Assembly (NCBI RefSeq): GCF_006337165.1
Contig: NZ_CP040896.1
Location: 4,092,001-4,156,000 of the forward strand
DNA length: 64,000 bases
Source: Hymenobacter jejuensis
GTDB taxonomy: Bacteria > Bacteroidota > Bacteroidia > Cytophagales > Hymenobacteraceae
Reading direction: 5' to 3'
Shown: positions 52,126 to 60,086 of the stretch, piece by piece
Layout: each line of letters opens with the position of its first letter
How positions within the stretch are numbered: the first letter of the stretch is position 1
The notes under the pieces: generated by a model
Told to the model about the DNA's origin: nothing
Databases searched by the model: none
What the model saw: only the letters and a program-made list of their open reading frames with translations
Translations under genes and position numbers: made by a program

Positions 52126-52545
52126 CTATTGGCCGTCGCTGCCGTTGCAGGCACCTAGCTGCTGCGAAACCTCCCGAATGGTGTAGACTTCGCCTTTATT
52201 GCCCCAGGCCGTCTGGATGTAATTGAGGATATTGGTAATCTGCGAATCGGTAAGGGGTTCATTACCAGGCATTACCTGATTATAGTCGACGCCGTTGACG
52301 ACCATCTGTCCTTTGTAGCCGCGCCGAATCAGGCAGGGAAGCTCGGCACGGTGCTGCTTCAGGTAATCGGCGCCGGCCAAGGGCGGAATCAGGCGGCGCA
52401 ACCCCTGGCCTTGCTCGCCGTGGCAGTTGGCGCAGGTTTGTTTGTAGAGGCGGGCTCCTTCGTTCTTACGTTCTGTAAAACAGCCCGTTGCCAGTACCCC
52501 CAACAACACGGCAGTGCCGCCCAAACGCAGCCACCGCGAAATCAT
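52126..52545 (-). CDS. Mono-haem cytochrome c lipoprotein
   Basis: 139 aa. Lipoprotein signal with LATGC (Cys22), then the haem site CANCH (38-42) in YKQTCANCHGEQGQG and the Met ligand in QVMPGNEPLTDSQITNI. A class I cytochrome c anchored in the envelope, expected to carry electrons to a terminal oxidase. The ATG overlaps the SCO gene stop by 4 nt, so it is co-translated. Third gene of the operon lipoprotein-SCO-cytochrome c. The C-terminal 30 residues extend past the haem domain. Confidence 0.93.
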   Translation of the reverse strand: MISRWLRLGGTAVLLGVLATGCFTERKNEGARLYKQTCANCHGEQGQGLRRLIPPLAGADYLKQHRAELPCLIRRGYKGQMVVNGVDYNQVMPGNEPLTDSQITNILNYIQTAWGNKGEVYTIREVSQQLGACNGSDGQ

Positions 52546-53234
52546 TTAGCCTTTTTGGAGGCTTCCACCTCTTGCAGCAGAATGGGCAACTCTTGGATCA
52601 GGCGGTCGACTTCGGCCGGTACCATGCCGTCGTAGAGGCCGCGCACGTGGCGCTCCGGATCGACGAGGGCGAAGGTGCCGTTGTGCGCAAAGCCGCCTGC
52701 CGCCTGCTTGTCGCGCATGGCGCCGGTCATGTAAGCGCGCGCCAAGTTGAAAATGGTATCGTGCGGAGCCGTGGCAAAGTGCCAGCGCGAGGCATCTTTC
52801 ACGCCTAGCCGCTCGGCGTAGTCACGCAGCACTGGAATGGAATCGTGCTCAGGGTCAATGGTATGCGAGAGAAAAACTACGCGCGGGTCACCTTTGTATT
52901 TCTCGTACACGCGCAGCATTTCGCTCTGCATTTTGGGGCAAATGCTAGGGCAGGTCGCAAAGAAAAAATCGGCCACGTAGACCTTGCCCCGAAACGTGTC
53001 GTTGGTGACGGTTTTGCCGGCTTGGTCGGTAAGCGTAAAGTTGGGAATGGTCGCGTACACTGTGTCCGCCGCGCCGCCATCGGCGCGGGGCTTTACCTCG
53101 CGTTCGCCGATATAAGGAAGCTGATTAGCGGCAGCATCGGCCGTATTTTTCTCCGAGCAGGCCGGCAATAAGAATGCGCTGCCCAAAGACAAAGAGCTTA
53201 TTATTAAATACTTATACAATAAGATGGATTTCAT
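52542..53234 (-). CDS. SCO1/SenC-family copper chaperone lipoprotein
   Basis: 230 aa. LLPAC lipobox (Cys26) and a thioredoxin fold with the copper motif CPSICP (Cys95, Cys99) in VADFFFATCPSICPKMQSEM. FLSHTIDPEHDSIPVLRDYA is the SCO insertion region. It loads Cu(A) of cytochrome oxidase or reduces its cysteines in the periplasm. Start and stop overlap its neighbours by 4 nt, so all three genes form one transcript from the box at 53673-53680. Confidence 0.94.
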   Translation of the reverse strand: MKSILLYKYLIISSLSLGSAFLLPACSEKNTADAAANQLPYIGEREVKPRADGGAADTVYATIPNFTLTDQAGKTVTNDTFRGKVYVADFFFATCPSICPKMQSEMLRVYEKYKGDPRVVFLSHTIDPEHDSIPVLRDYAERLGVKDASRWHFATAPHDTIFNLARAYMTGAMRDKQAAGGFAHNGTFALVDPERHVRGLYDGMVPAEVDRLIQELPILLQEVEASKKAK

Positions 53235-53668
53235 TGAGCGGAGGGTTTTGCGGTGGTCTCTACCTGCTTCAAAACTAGCTGGGCCGAGTCGATGCTGCCG
53301 CGCATGACGCGGGCAACGGAGTCAATTTTGGTGCGCTGTGCCTCGAAGTATTTCATCTTCGACTCGTGCGCTACGGTGTCGGCGGGCTTGCGGTACTGGT
53401 GCATCCAACCCATCATGGCCGCGTCGGCGGCCAACAGCGAGCGGCGGCGCTGGCTCACAACGGCCATGTAGGATACGGGCGCTTTCTGGAGCTGCTGACG
53501 GAGCGTGTAGAGCTGATCCATCTGAGCCATTAGCTCGTCGTGCTTGGCGAGCACCGATTTTTCGGCTTCTTCCTCTTTTTGCTCGTCGCTCTGGAGCGAA
53601 AGGCAGCCAGGCAGCACAGCAATCAGAAGCAGGAAGAAGGGCAGGGTAAGGAGGCGGGAAACTTTCAC
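53231..53668 (-). CDS. Small lipoprotein of the SCO operon, unassigned
   Basis: 145 aa from GTG 53668. Signal VKVSRLLTLPFFLLLIAVLPGC gives a lipobox (LPGC, Cys22), followed by a Glu/Lys-rich helical region with predicted coiled coils (EEEAEKSVLAKHDELMAQMD, LRQQLQKAP) and no known domain. An exact -7 box (53673-53680) lies 5 nt before GTG, so the transcript may be leaderless, and the longer ATG start (53692) would lie upstream of the promoter. The gene heads the operon with SCO and cytochrome c, so a role in respiratory-complex assembly is possible. Confidence 0.72.
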   Translation of the reverse strand: MKVSRLLTLPFFLLLIAVLPGCLSLQSDEQKEEEAEKSVLAKHDELMAQMDQLYTLRQQLQKAPVSYMAVVSQRRRSLLAADAAMMGWMHQYRKPADTVAHESKMKYFEAQRTKIDSVARVMRGSIDSAQLVLKQVETTAKPSAQ

Positions 53669-53672
53669 GGCG

Positions 53673-53680
53673 CAAAGGTA
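53673..53680 (-). promoter_or_regulatory. -7 promoter box of the SCO operon
   Basis: TACCTTTG on the minus strand, exact TAnnTTTG, ending 4 nt before the GTG start at 53668. Initiation about 5-7 nt downstream would put +1 at or within a few bases of the start codon. Confidence 0.55.
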
Positions 53681-53759
53681 GCACGGCAGCAATCGCGATA
53701 CCGTAACAGCACCCAGAACAATTATATGGGTGCCGTTGTGCCCTGCTACTCAGCTAAAT

Positions 53760-54269
53760 CTATTGCCAATGCTGCTGCCCGTAGTGCACCATCCAGACGC
53801 CCAATGTCCATAGCCCCCAAATCAGCAGCCCGAAGAATGCCACAAAGCCCACTAACACCAACGCCATCAGGCCTTTACCACTGCCTTGGTGCCGGCCTTC
53901 GGCGTAATGCCGACGCAGCAGCGCCACATTACGGTCGTTGCTTTTGTAGGCGAAGTCGAAGATATTGCCTAAGATGGGAATAGCGCCTATGATGGTGTCA
54001 ATCAGTACGTTGAGGAGCATGCGCACGACCACGCTGCCGCTGGCGCCGTGCCGCATCATGGTCAGGATGAGCGCCCCGGAAACGGCAAACGTCGACAAGT
54101 CGCCAACGATGGGAATCAGTCCCAATATCGGGTCGAGGCCGAAGCGAAAGGACGTGCCGGGCAGCTGAAACTGGCTGTCCATGAGGCGGGCAACGCGTTC
54201 TACCCAACGCAGCCGCTCGTCGGCATCGAAGGAAGGAGTACGGAGTACGGGTTGGGGGCGGACGGGCAT
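53760..54269 (-). CDS. DUF4112 membrane protein
   Basis: 169 aa. DUF4112 signature FRFGLDPILGLIPIVGDLST with two paired membrane segments, then DTIIGAIPILGNIFDFAYKSNDRNVALL; a third segment lies at the C-terminus (LMALVLVGFVAFFGLLIWGL). The two G-x-I-P-I-x-G hairpins form the conserved core. Function unknown, inner membrane. Downstream of the divergent aldo/keto reductase region and about 90 nt from the lipoprotein operon promoter. Confidence 0.9.
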   Translation of the reverse strand: MPVRPQPVLRTPSFDADERLRWVERVARLMDSQFQLPGTSFRFGLDPILGLIPIVGDLSTFAVSGALILTMMRHGASGSVVVRMLLNVLIDTIIGAIPILGNIFDFAYKSNDRNVALLRRHYAEGRHQGSGKGLMALVLVGFVAFFGLLIWGLWTLGVWMVHYGQQHWQ

Positions 54270-54427
54270 AGGGAAGGGGTTTGTCCTTTAACGGAAACGA
54301 GTGCTGAAGGGTGAAAGACAGCGATTTGAGAAGGTCAACTGGCTTACGAGGCCAAGTCGGCGCAACTAATACGGCTGCTGTCGGTTATTCTGGCTTCCGA
54401 CCTTCCACCAAAAAACTACTCATCCCT

Positions 54428-55417
54428 ATGGAAACTCGCACCTTAGGCCACAACGGCTTGCAGGTATCCGCCCTCGGCTTAGGCTGCATGGGCATGTCCG
54501 ATTTTTACAGCGGCCGCGACGACGCAGAAAGCACCCGCACCTTGCAGCGCGCCCTGGATCTGGGCATCACCTTCTTTGACACAGCCGATATGTACGGGCC
54601 CTTCAAAAACGAAGAGCTCGTCGGGAAGGCGTTTCAGGGCAAACGCGATAAAGTGGTCATTGCCACGAAGTTTGGCATCGTGCGCGACCCCAACGACCCG
54701 AACGTGCGCGGCATCAACGGCCGTCCCGAATACGTGAAGCAAGCCTGTGAAAACAGCCTGCGCCGCCTCGGCACCGACTACATCGACCTTTACTACCAGC
54801 ACCGCGTCGACCCCAATACGCCTATCGAAGAAACGGTTGGTGCGCTGTCTGAGCTGGTGAAAGAGGGCAAAGTGCGGCACATCGGGCTATCGGAAGCCGC
54901 CCCCGATACCATCCGCCGGGCGCACGCGGTGCATCCCATTGCCGCGTTGCAAAGCGAATACTCGCTTTGGAGCCGCGATCCCGAAGACGGTGCGCTGCAA
55001 ACTTGCCGTGAACTGGGTATCGGCTTTGTGCCTTACAGCCCGCTGGGCCGCGGATTTCTGACGGGCCAAATCCAAAAGTTTGAAGATTTGGCTCCCGACG
55101 ATTACCGGCGTTTTACCCCGCGATTTCAGGGCGAAAACTTTCAGCGCAACCTCGATCTGGTGGCTAGCATTAAGCAGTTAGCCGAGCAAAAAGGCTGCAC
55201 ACCCGGCCAGTTAGCGTTGGCCTGGGTGCTGGCGCAAGGCAATGACATCGTGCCTATTCCGGGTACGAAACGGGTAAGCTATCTGGAGGAAAATGTAGGC
55301 GCCCTCGACGTAAAACTGACACCTGAAGAACTGCGCCGCATCGACGAAATCGCGCCGAAAGGTGCCGCAGCGGGCACCCGCTACCCGGAAGCTATGATGA
55401 ACTCGGTAAACGGGTAA
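54428..55417 (+). CDS. Aldo/keto reductase
   Basis: 329 aa from ATG 54428; the frame begins 39 codons earlier in unlike sequence. TIM-barrel reductase: METRTLGHNGLQVSALGLGCMGMSDFY, catalytic Asp and Tyr in TFFDTADMYGPFKNEELVG, YYQHRVDPNTPIEETVG and the NADPH site PIPGTKRVSYLEEN. It resembles the YajO/potassium-channel-beta-like group that reduces small aldehydes and ketones with NADPH. The natural substrate is unknown. Ends at a strong bidirectional hairpin next to the diadenylate-cyclase-domain gene. Confidence 0.94.
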   Translation: METRTLGHNGLQVSALGLGCMGMSDFYSGRDDAESTRTLQRALDLGITFFDTADMYGPFKNEELVGKAFQGKRDKVVIATKFGIVRDPNDPNVRGINGRPEYVKQACENSLRRLGTDYIDLYYQHRVDPNTPIEETVGALSELVKEGKVRHIGLSEAAPDTIRRAHAVHPIAALQSEYSLWSRDPEDGALQTCRELGIGFVPYSPLGRGFLTGQIQKFEDLAPDDYRRFTPRFQGENFQRNLDLVASIKQLAEQKGCTPGQLALAWVLAQGNDIVPIPGTKRVSYLEENVGALDVKLTPEELRRIDEIAPKGAAAGTRYPEAMMNSVNG

Positions 55418-55431
55418 CCTCAGCCACCTAA

Positions 55432-55467
55432 AAAAAAGCCCCGCCTCAGTTGAGGCGGGGCTTTTTT
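55432..55467. terminator. Bidirectional terminator between AKR and the DAC-domain gene
   Basis: AAAAAAGCCCCGCCTCA and its inverse with a two-base centre; T-tracts on both strands. Confidence 0.85.
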
Positions 55468-55476
55468 GCGTATTTA

Positions 55477-55501
55477 AAAATAATTGATAGTCAATTACTT
55501 G
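55477..55501 (-). repeat. Gene-end palindrome element, copy at the DAC-domain gene stop
   Basis: On the minus strand TAATTGA-CTA-TCAATTA starts with the stop codon TAA (55495-55497). Confidence 0.7.
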
Positions 55502-56946
55502 CGCACAGGCGGCAAAAGGTCAATCAAGCCGTCCTCGCTGACGACTACTGCTAGACAAGCGTAGCGGCTGCTTTCCACATAACGCAGGGCCGAATTATAG
55601 CGCGAGCCGCGGGAAGAATCGCCTTTTTCGGTCGCTAAGCCGTCCAGAATGACGCCGATGGCATAGCAAACGCCGGAAGGCTCGATAAGGACGGCACCGT
55701 CGATGTTGGTGACCAGACGGAGCACGGTGGGCGTCATCAGGCGCGGCGAAACGCGGAAGCTTTGCCGCGTCAGGCGCACGGCCTCTTTAGCCGCCCCTTC
55801 CGAAATGACGAGGATGGTGCCGTTGGTCTGGGAAGTGGCCTTTTGCGTGAGTTGCCAGAGATAGGAGATGCCGGCTTCGTCCACTGAGGGAAACACCCGC
55901 TTCACGGCGCGAGCGAAGTTTTCGGCGTCGATGGTGCCCTGCGGCAAACGCGGCGTATTGGACACGACCTTCATCATCAGGTTGCGGTCATGGCTCAGCT
56001 CCCAACTGTAGTGTTTGGTGAAATGCACCGTAAATACCGGCTCGTACTGCGGGTCGTCGGGCTCGACCAAGTAGCCCAAGCCAAAGACGTCGGTGGCGTC
56101 GGTGATCAGAGAAGTACGGTCTTCACTGAGTTCGAGCAGCTTCCGGATGGAACGGTGGTCGCGTAGCGGAATCGGGTTTTCCAACGTCAGCACGGGCACC
56201 ACCGCCGGGTGGTGGCGCCTGACTACCAACATAGTACCTACGCCTTCGTCGCCCTCGTGGCGCAGCGCGGCCACGCCGTTGCAGGCATCGTAGAGGCCAT
56301 GCGTGCCGGCCGCCACACGCAGCATGAAGCGTCGGCCCGCGGCGCGGAGCACTTCGTTGTAGTCGCGGTCGAGTACGGGATGGTCTTCGTCGTCGGTATC
56401 CGATTCGCGCAGGGCACGGGCACAATCCTGCAAAAATTCCTGCACCGCCGCCGCCAGCAGCGACGAGGCCCGCGGCCCACTCACCACCGGCAGGTGATAG
56501 TAGCTGCTCAATGTTTCGGTCGATAGCTGCAACACCACCAGCACAAGGTAGCCGTGCACGCTCACCGGCAAGGAGCAGAAAGTAAGGCGGTCTTCGTTGC
56601 GTTCAATGGCCTTTTCCCGCAGTGTAGTTTCGGTGGCGCGGCGCAGCAGTTCGTACCAGCGCAGTTTTTCGAAGCGGTCGTGGTCGCCGGGGTGAAGGTG
56701 GTACACTACCTCGCGCGGGCCATCGGCCTCGAGGGCCGCGGCGCGCAACTTTACATCGGCAAAATCGGCGGGCGAATAGCGGTGTTTTTGGGGCTCTACT
56801 ACCACGGCCATGGGCTCGTCGCCTTCTTTGGCCGAGGCGAAGCCCAACAAGAGCACTTCAGGCTTTAGGTTGCGATCAAGTAGATTGAAAACGCCTTCGG
56901 CAAATAACTGGGCCGTGACGCGAAACAGACTCTGGTGTTCCCACAT
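55495..56946 (-). CDS. DisA_N/DAC-domain protein (putative cyclic-dinucleotide synthase) with N-terminal sensor-like region
   Basis: 483 aa from ATG 56946 (MWEHQSLFRVTAQLFAEGVF); the frame opens 26 codons earlier. The last about 120 residues match the diadenylate cyclase core: LVTNIDGAVLIEPSG with Asp416-Gly-Ala, then GDSSRGSRYNSALRYVESS (Arg446 region) and AVVVSEDGLIDLLPPVR. DAC enzymes condense two ATP into cyclic di-AMP. About 370 upstream residues have no membrane segment and no recognised fold; they resemble the predicted sensor domains (DACNV-type) that Burroughs and colleagues described with DisA_N in nucleotide-centred conflict systems, a recollection I could not verify. The canonical R-H-R is replaced by R-G-S-R, so activity is uncertain. 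Confidence 0.75.
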   Translation of the reverse strand: MWEHQSLFRVTAQLFAEGVFNLLDRNLKPEVLLLGFASAKEGDEPMAVVVEPQKHRYSPADFADVKLRAAALEADGPREVVYHLHPGDHDRFEKLRWYELLRRATETTLREKAIERNEDRLTFCSLPVSVHGYLVLVVLQLSTETLSSYYHLPVVSGPRASSLLAAAVQEFLQDCARALRESDTDDEDHPVLDRDYNEVLRAAGRRFMLRVAAGTHGLYDACNGVAALRHEGDEGVGTMLVVRRHHPAVVPVLTLENPIPLRDHRSIRKLLELSEDRTSLITDATDVFGLGYLVEPDDPQYEPVFTVHFTKHYSWELSHDRNLMMKVVSNTPRLPQGTIDAENFARAVKRVFPSVDEAGISYLWQLTQKATSQTNGTILVISEGAAKEAVRLTRQSFRVSPRLMTPTVLRLVTNIDGAVLIEPSGVCYAIGVILDGLATEKGDSSRGSRYNSALRYVESSRYACLAVVVSEDGLIDLLPPVRK

Positions 56947-57106
56947 AGGGGTATGGGTCGGGCGGAAAAACGGTGGGGCAGGTGCGGTTTGAGAAATACG
57001 TGAAAAAGCACCAGACGTTAACAAATTCTACCGCAACATTTCGGCCAGTCTCGTATAACATCTGAAGGCGGCGCAGGTTATTGTGCCGGAAAGGCGACGA
57101 ATCGAG

Positions 57107-57137
57107 TTGTGAAACGTCCTGGTCTCGTGTATCTTCG
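57107..57137 (+). promoter_or_regulatory. Promoter of the small membrane protein gene
   Basis: TTG (57107-57109), exactly 20 nt, then TATCTTCG (57130-57137), one mismatch from TAnnTTTG. ATG 57170 is 32 nt downstream. Confidence 0.55.
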
Positions 57138-57169
57138 GAGAATAAGTTGCCCGCGCAAACGCCGCTGTC

Positions 57170-57418
57170 ATGTTTGTCGATTTACTGTTTGGGTTCGTAT
57201 GCGCACTGTCGTTTCTGCCGCTCACCACGGGCTACTGTGCGTATAGCTATGGGCGCTCGTTTTGGCTGTGGTTTGCGCTGGGCTGCGTGCTCCCAATCTT
57301 CTCTTTCTTTATTCTGTTTGCCCTCATTTGCCGCAAACAGCTGAACCCCGGCGAACAATTGCTCGAAGAAGCCAAACGCATTCTGGCCGCCGCCGAGATA
57401 AACAGAATCGAAAAGTAA
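57170..57418 (+). CDS. Small two-helix membrane protein
   Basis: 82 aa. Two membrane segments (MFVDLLFGFVCALSFLPLTTGY and WLWFALGCVLPIFSFFILFA) and a charged C-terminal helix (NPGEQLLEEAKRILAAAEIN). No named family, though similar short proteins with this layout are frequent in Bacteroidota. It is divergent from the DAC-domain gene, with its own good promoter. A functional link to the cyclase is possible but unsupported. A terminator-like hairpin follows. Confidence 0.65.
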   Translation: MFVDLLFGFVCALSFLPLTTGYCAYSYGRSFWLWFALGCVLPIFSFFILFALICRKQLNPGEQLLEEAKRILAAAEINRIEK

Positions 57419-57437
57419 ATTCTTGCTAATCAATTGC

Positions 57438-57475
57438 TAAGCCGATCCGCTGATGAAGCCGATCGGCTTATTGTT
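57438..57475. terminator. Terminator between the small membrane protein and the flavoprotein gene
   Basis: AAGCCGATC/GATCGGCTT stem with T-tract; preceded by a degenerate TTGCTAATCAATTGC gene-end palindrome (about 57422-57437). Confidence 0.6.
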
Positions 57476-58706
57476 GTTGGGTCAGCCAACGATGCACGCC
57501 GCGCGCTACCCACGCGCCGGTGCTAAAGCAGCCCTGAAGTAGGTAGCCACCCGTTGGAGCTTCCCAATCGAGCATTTCGCCGGCCACAAAGGTACCGGGC
57601 CGGCGCCGCAGCATCAGGTGCTCATCAACTTCCTCCCACGCCACGCCGCCGGCTGTTGAAATGGCTTCATCCAGCGGGCGGAGCGACGTAACCGGGAGCG
57701 GCACTTGCCGCAGCAGCCGCGCCAAGGCTTCGGGCGTGGCCAGCGCTTCGGCTGGCGCTACTTCGCGCAGCAGCGTCGGGACGGGGGTAGCCAGGCGCAG
57801 CGTTTGTTGCAGAAAAGTAGCCAGCGACTTGCCGCCACGGGGTTTGCGCAGCTTCTCAAGAAGTTGTGCATCAGATAAATCTGGTTTTAGGTCCAGTACC
57901 AGCTGCGCGGTTGAGTTGTGGGCCAGGGCTGCACGCAACGCCGGCGTAAGTGCATACACCGGCGTGCCTTCTACACCGTAGTCCGTGAGCATTAGCTCGC
58001 CCCGGGCCGTATCGGTGCCACAACGCAGGGCAATGTTCTTGAGCGGTGCCCGCCCTACCTTCTCCCGGAAAAAAGCTGACCACGGCACTTCTGCTCCGCA
58101 ATTGGAAGGTGCAAACGCAACGCACTGGATACCAATGTGTTCTAAGATGCTGGCCCAGCGGCCATCGGAGCCGGTTTTGGCCCAGCTGGCGCCGCCCAGC
58201 GCCAGTACCGTTGCGGCAGCCTGGGTTTCCATCTCGCGTCCGGTGGCTTCGTCGCGGAGCAGCAGGCCGTTATTTGGTGTAACCCCCAGCCAACGGTGCT
58301 TTGTAAATAGCTGAACATTAAGCTGTTGCAAACGCTCCACCCAAGCCCGCAAGAGCTGCGCGGGCTTGTGCTCTTCGGTAGGGAAAATGCGTCCGCTGGT
58401 TCCCTCAAACGTATTGATGCCCAACGCCGCCGCCCATTGGCGCAAGTCATTGGGAGAGAAATAGTTGAGATACTCAGCAAACTGTGTTCGTTGCAAGCCG
58501 TAGCGCGGCGCAAAGTCAGGCAGCGGCTCGCTATTGGTCAGGTTGAAGCCGCCGTGACCGGCCACCAAAAACTTGCGGCCCACAGTAGCTTGAGCTTCGT
58601 AAAGCGTTACTTGGTGGCCGGCTTCGGCCAGCCGCTCAGCCGCCAGCAGGCCCGCCGGACCGCCCCCAATCACGACAACAGAAGCAGAAAGAGGAGTGGA
58701 CAACAC
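57468..58706 (-). CDS. FAD-dependent oxidoreductase (HI0933/TIGR03862-like flavoprotein)
   Basis: 412 aa from GTG 58706 (TTG 58703 also fits); the frame runs further upstream but that part is unlike the family. The N-terminal dinucleotide fold SVVVIGGGPAGLLAAERLAEAGHQV is followed by GRKFLVAGHGGFNLTNSEPL and ends with FVAGEMLDWEAPTGGYLLQGCFSTGAWVARG, the C-terminal FAD block of the HI0933 family. GHGGFNLTNSE favours the TIGR03862 branch. The reaction is unknown. No ATG start exists near the FAD loop. Confidence 0.85.
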   Translation of the reverse strand: MLSTPLSASVVVIGGGPAGLLAAERLAEAGHQVTLYEAQATVGRKFLVAGHGGFNLTNSEPLPDFAPRYGLQRTQFAEYLNYFSPNDLRQWAAALGINTFEGTSGRIFPTEEHKPAQLLRAWVERLQQLNVQLFTKHRWLGVTPNNGLLLRDEATGREMETQAAATVLALGGASWAKTGSDGRWASILEHIGIQCVAFAPSNCGAEVPWSAFFREKVGRAPLKNIALRCGTDTARGELMLTDYGVEGTPVYALTPALRAALAHNSTAQLVLDLKPDLSDAQLLEKLRKPRGGKSLATFLQQTLRLATPVPTLLREVAPAEALATPEALARLLRQVPLPVTSLRPLDEAISTAGGVAWEEVDEHLMLRRRPGTFVAGEMLDWEAPTGGYLLQGCFSTGAWVARGVHRWLTQQQ

Positions 58707-58841
58707 GCCGCAAAGTAAGCTGATTTTGCTCGGCCAAGTGAAGCCAAAACGGGCCGAGGATTTGGGTGCGTCCGGCCGCAACTCGGCGGTATAACCCATT
58801 CGCCCGTATAGTTTTCGAATCGTTACCTCAAACTCTAGCGC

Positions 58842-60032
58842 ATGGGTCCGTATTCCATCCTGATAGGCCTGAGTATCGCCGTCATCCTGTCCTACCTGTT
58901 TGATTTGGCGGCGCGGGCCACCAAAATTCCGTCGGTGCTTATGCTGCTGCTCACCGGCATTGCCCTGCGCCAAGCCGCCGATTACGTTGATTTTTCCTTC
59001 ACCTTTCCGCAGGTTGTGCTGGAGCTGTTTGGGATTATCGGGCTGATTATGATCGTGTTGGAGGAGTCATTAAACCTTAAGCTTTCCCGCGACAAAGGTA
59101 CCCTGATTCGGCGATCCTTTTTTGCAGCAGTCTTCATGCTGCTGATACAGTCGGTTGCCATTGCCCTGTTGCTCAAGGCCTACGTGGGGGCCTCATTTCA
59201 AAGTTGTTTGGTGAATGCCGTGCCGCTGGCAGTAATCAGCAGCGCCGTTGCGATTCCGAGCGTGGCAAACTTACAAGGTGAGAAACAGGAGTTTATCATT
59301 TACGAAAGCACGTTTTCCGACATTCTGGGAATCATGTTTTTCAACTTTGCGCTCCAGGAGAATTTCGCCCAGGGTACGTCGATCGTGACGTTCTCCCGCA
59401 ACGTGATCGCCATCCTGCTGGTGGCTGTGGTGAGTACGGCCGTATTGGCCTTTCTGCTCGATCGTATCCGGTTGCATATCAAGTTCTTCTTGATTTTTGC
59501 GTTCCTGATTCTGATGTACAGCCTGTCGAAAGAGCTGCATCTGTCGTCGTTGCTGCTGGTGCTGGTATTTGGTTTGGCGGTCAACAACGCCCAGATGTTT
59601 CTGAAAGGCCCAAGACTGAAGCGCTGGTTTCGGCCCGAACGCCTGAGCGAGGAGCTGCACCAGCTCAAAAGCATCACCGCCGAGTCGGCGTTCCTGATCC
59701 GGACGTTCTTCTTTTTGCTGTTCGGCTACTCGATTACGCTGGGTAACCTCTTGAGTGGCAAGCTGTTGCTGCAAGGGCTGACGGTAGTAGCTGTCCTGAC
59801 CGTGATTCGCTTTTTCTACCTGCGCTATATCGCCCGCACCGACCTCATTCCGGAGCTTTTTATTGCGCCTAAAGGTCTCATTACCATTTTATTATACTAC
59901 AGCATTCCGGCTACGCACAACATTGGCCAGATCAGCGAAAACATCCTGTTCGTCGTGATTTTGCTGACCGGTCTGATGATGATGGTGGGCCTGCTGATGA
60001 CCCCCGGCGAACCGGAAAGGGAGGAAGTATGA
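58842..60032 (+). CDS. CPA-type cation/proton antiporter
   Basis: 396 aa, about 11-12 membrane segments and no cytosolic regulatory domain. Core features: IPSVLMLLLTGIALRQ, the helix-5-like ESTFSDILGIMFFNFAL with the Glu/Asp pair that binds ions, and a C-terminal YSIPATHNIGQISENILFVVILL. It exchanges Na+ or K+ for H+ across the inner membrane for pH and salt control; which ion is not evident. Its 3' end faces the ClC gene, with a perfect gene-end palindrome overlapping the stop of clcA. Confidence 0.9.
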   Translation: MGPYSILIGLSIAVILSYLFDLAARATKIPSVLMLLLTGIALRQAADYVDFSFTFPQVVLELFGIIGLIMIVLEESLNLKLSRDKGTLIRRSFFAAVFMLLIQSVAIALLLKAYVGASFQSCLVNAVPLAVISSAVAIPSVANLQGEKQEFIIYESTFSDILGIMFFNFALQENFAQGTSIVTFSRNVIAILLVAVVSTAVLAFLLDRIRLHIKFFLIFAFLILMYSLSKELHLSSLLLVLVFGLAVNNAQMFLKGPRLKRWFRPERLSEELHQLKSITAESAFLIRTFFFLLFGYSITLGNLLSGKLLLQGLTVVAVLTVIRFFYLRYIARTDLIPELFIAPKGLITILLYYSIPATHNIGQISENILFVVILLTGLMMMVGLLMTPGEPEREEV

Positions 60033-60061
60033 CCGTCTGTCAGTGCCTAAGCTGATGTTCA

Positions 60062-60086
60062 TAACTATTTGACTAACAAATAGTTA
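60062..60086. repeat. Gene-end palindrome element, near-perfect copy at the ClC gene stop
   Basis: TAACTATTTG (60062-60071) is the exact inverse of CAAATAGTTA (60077-60086), loop ACTAA. On the minus strand the first triplet TAA is the stop of the ClC gene. Best copy in the window. Confidence 0.85.
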
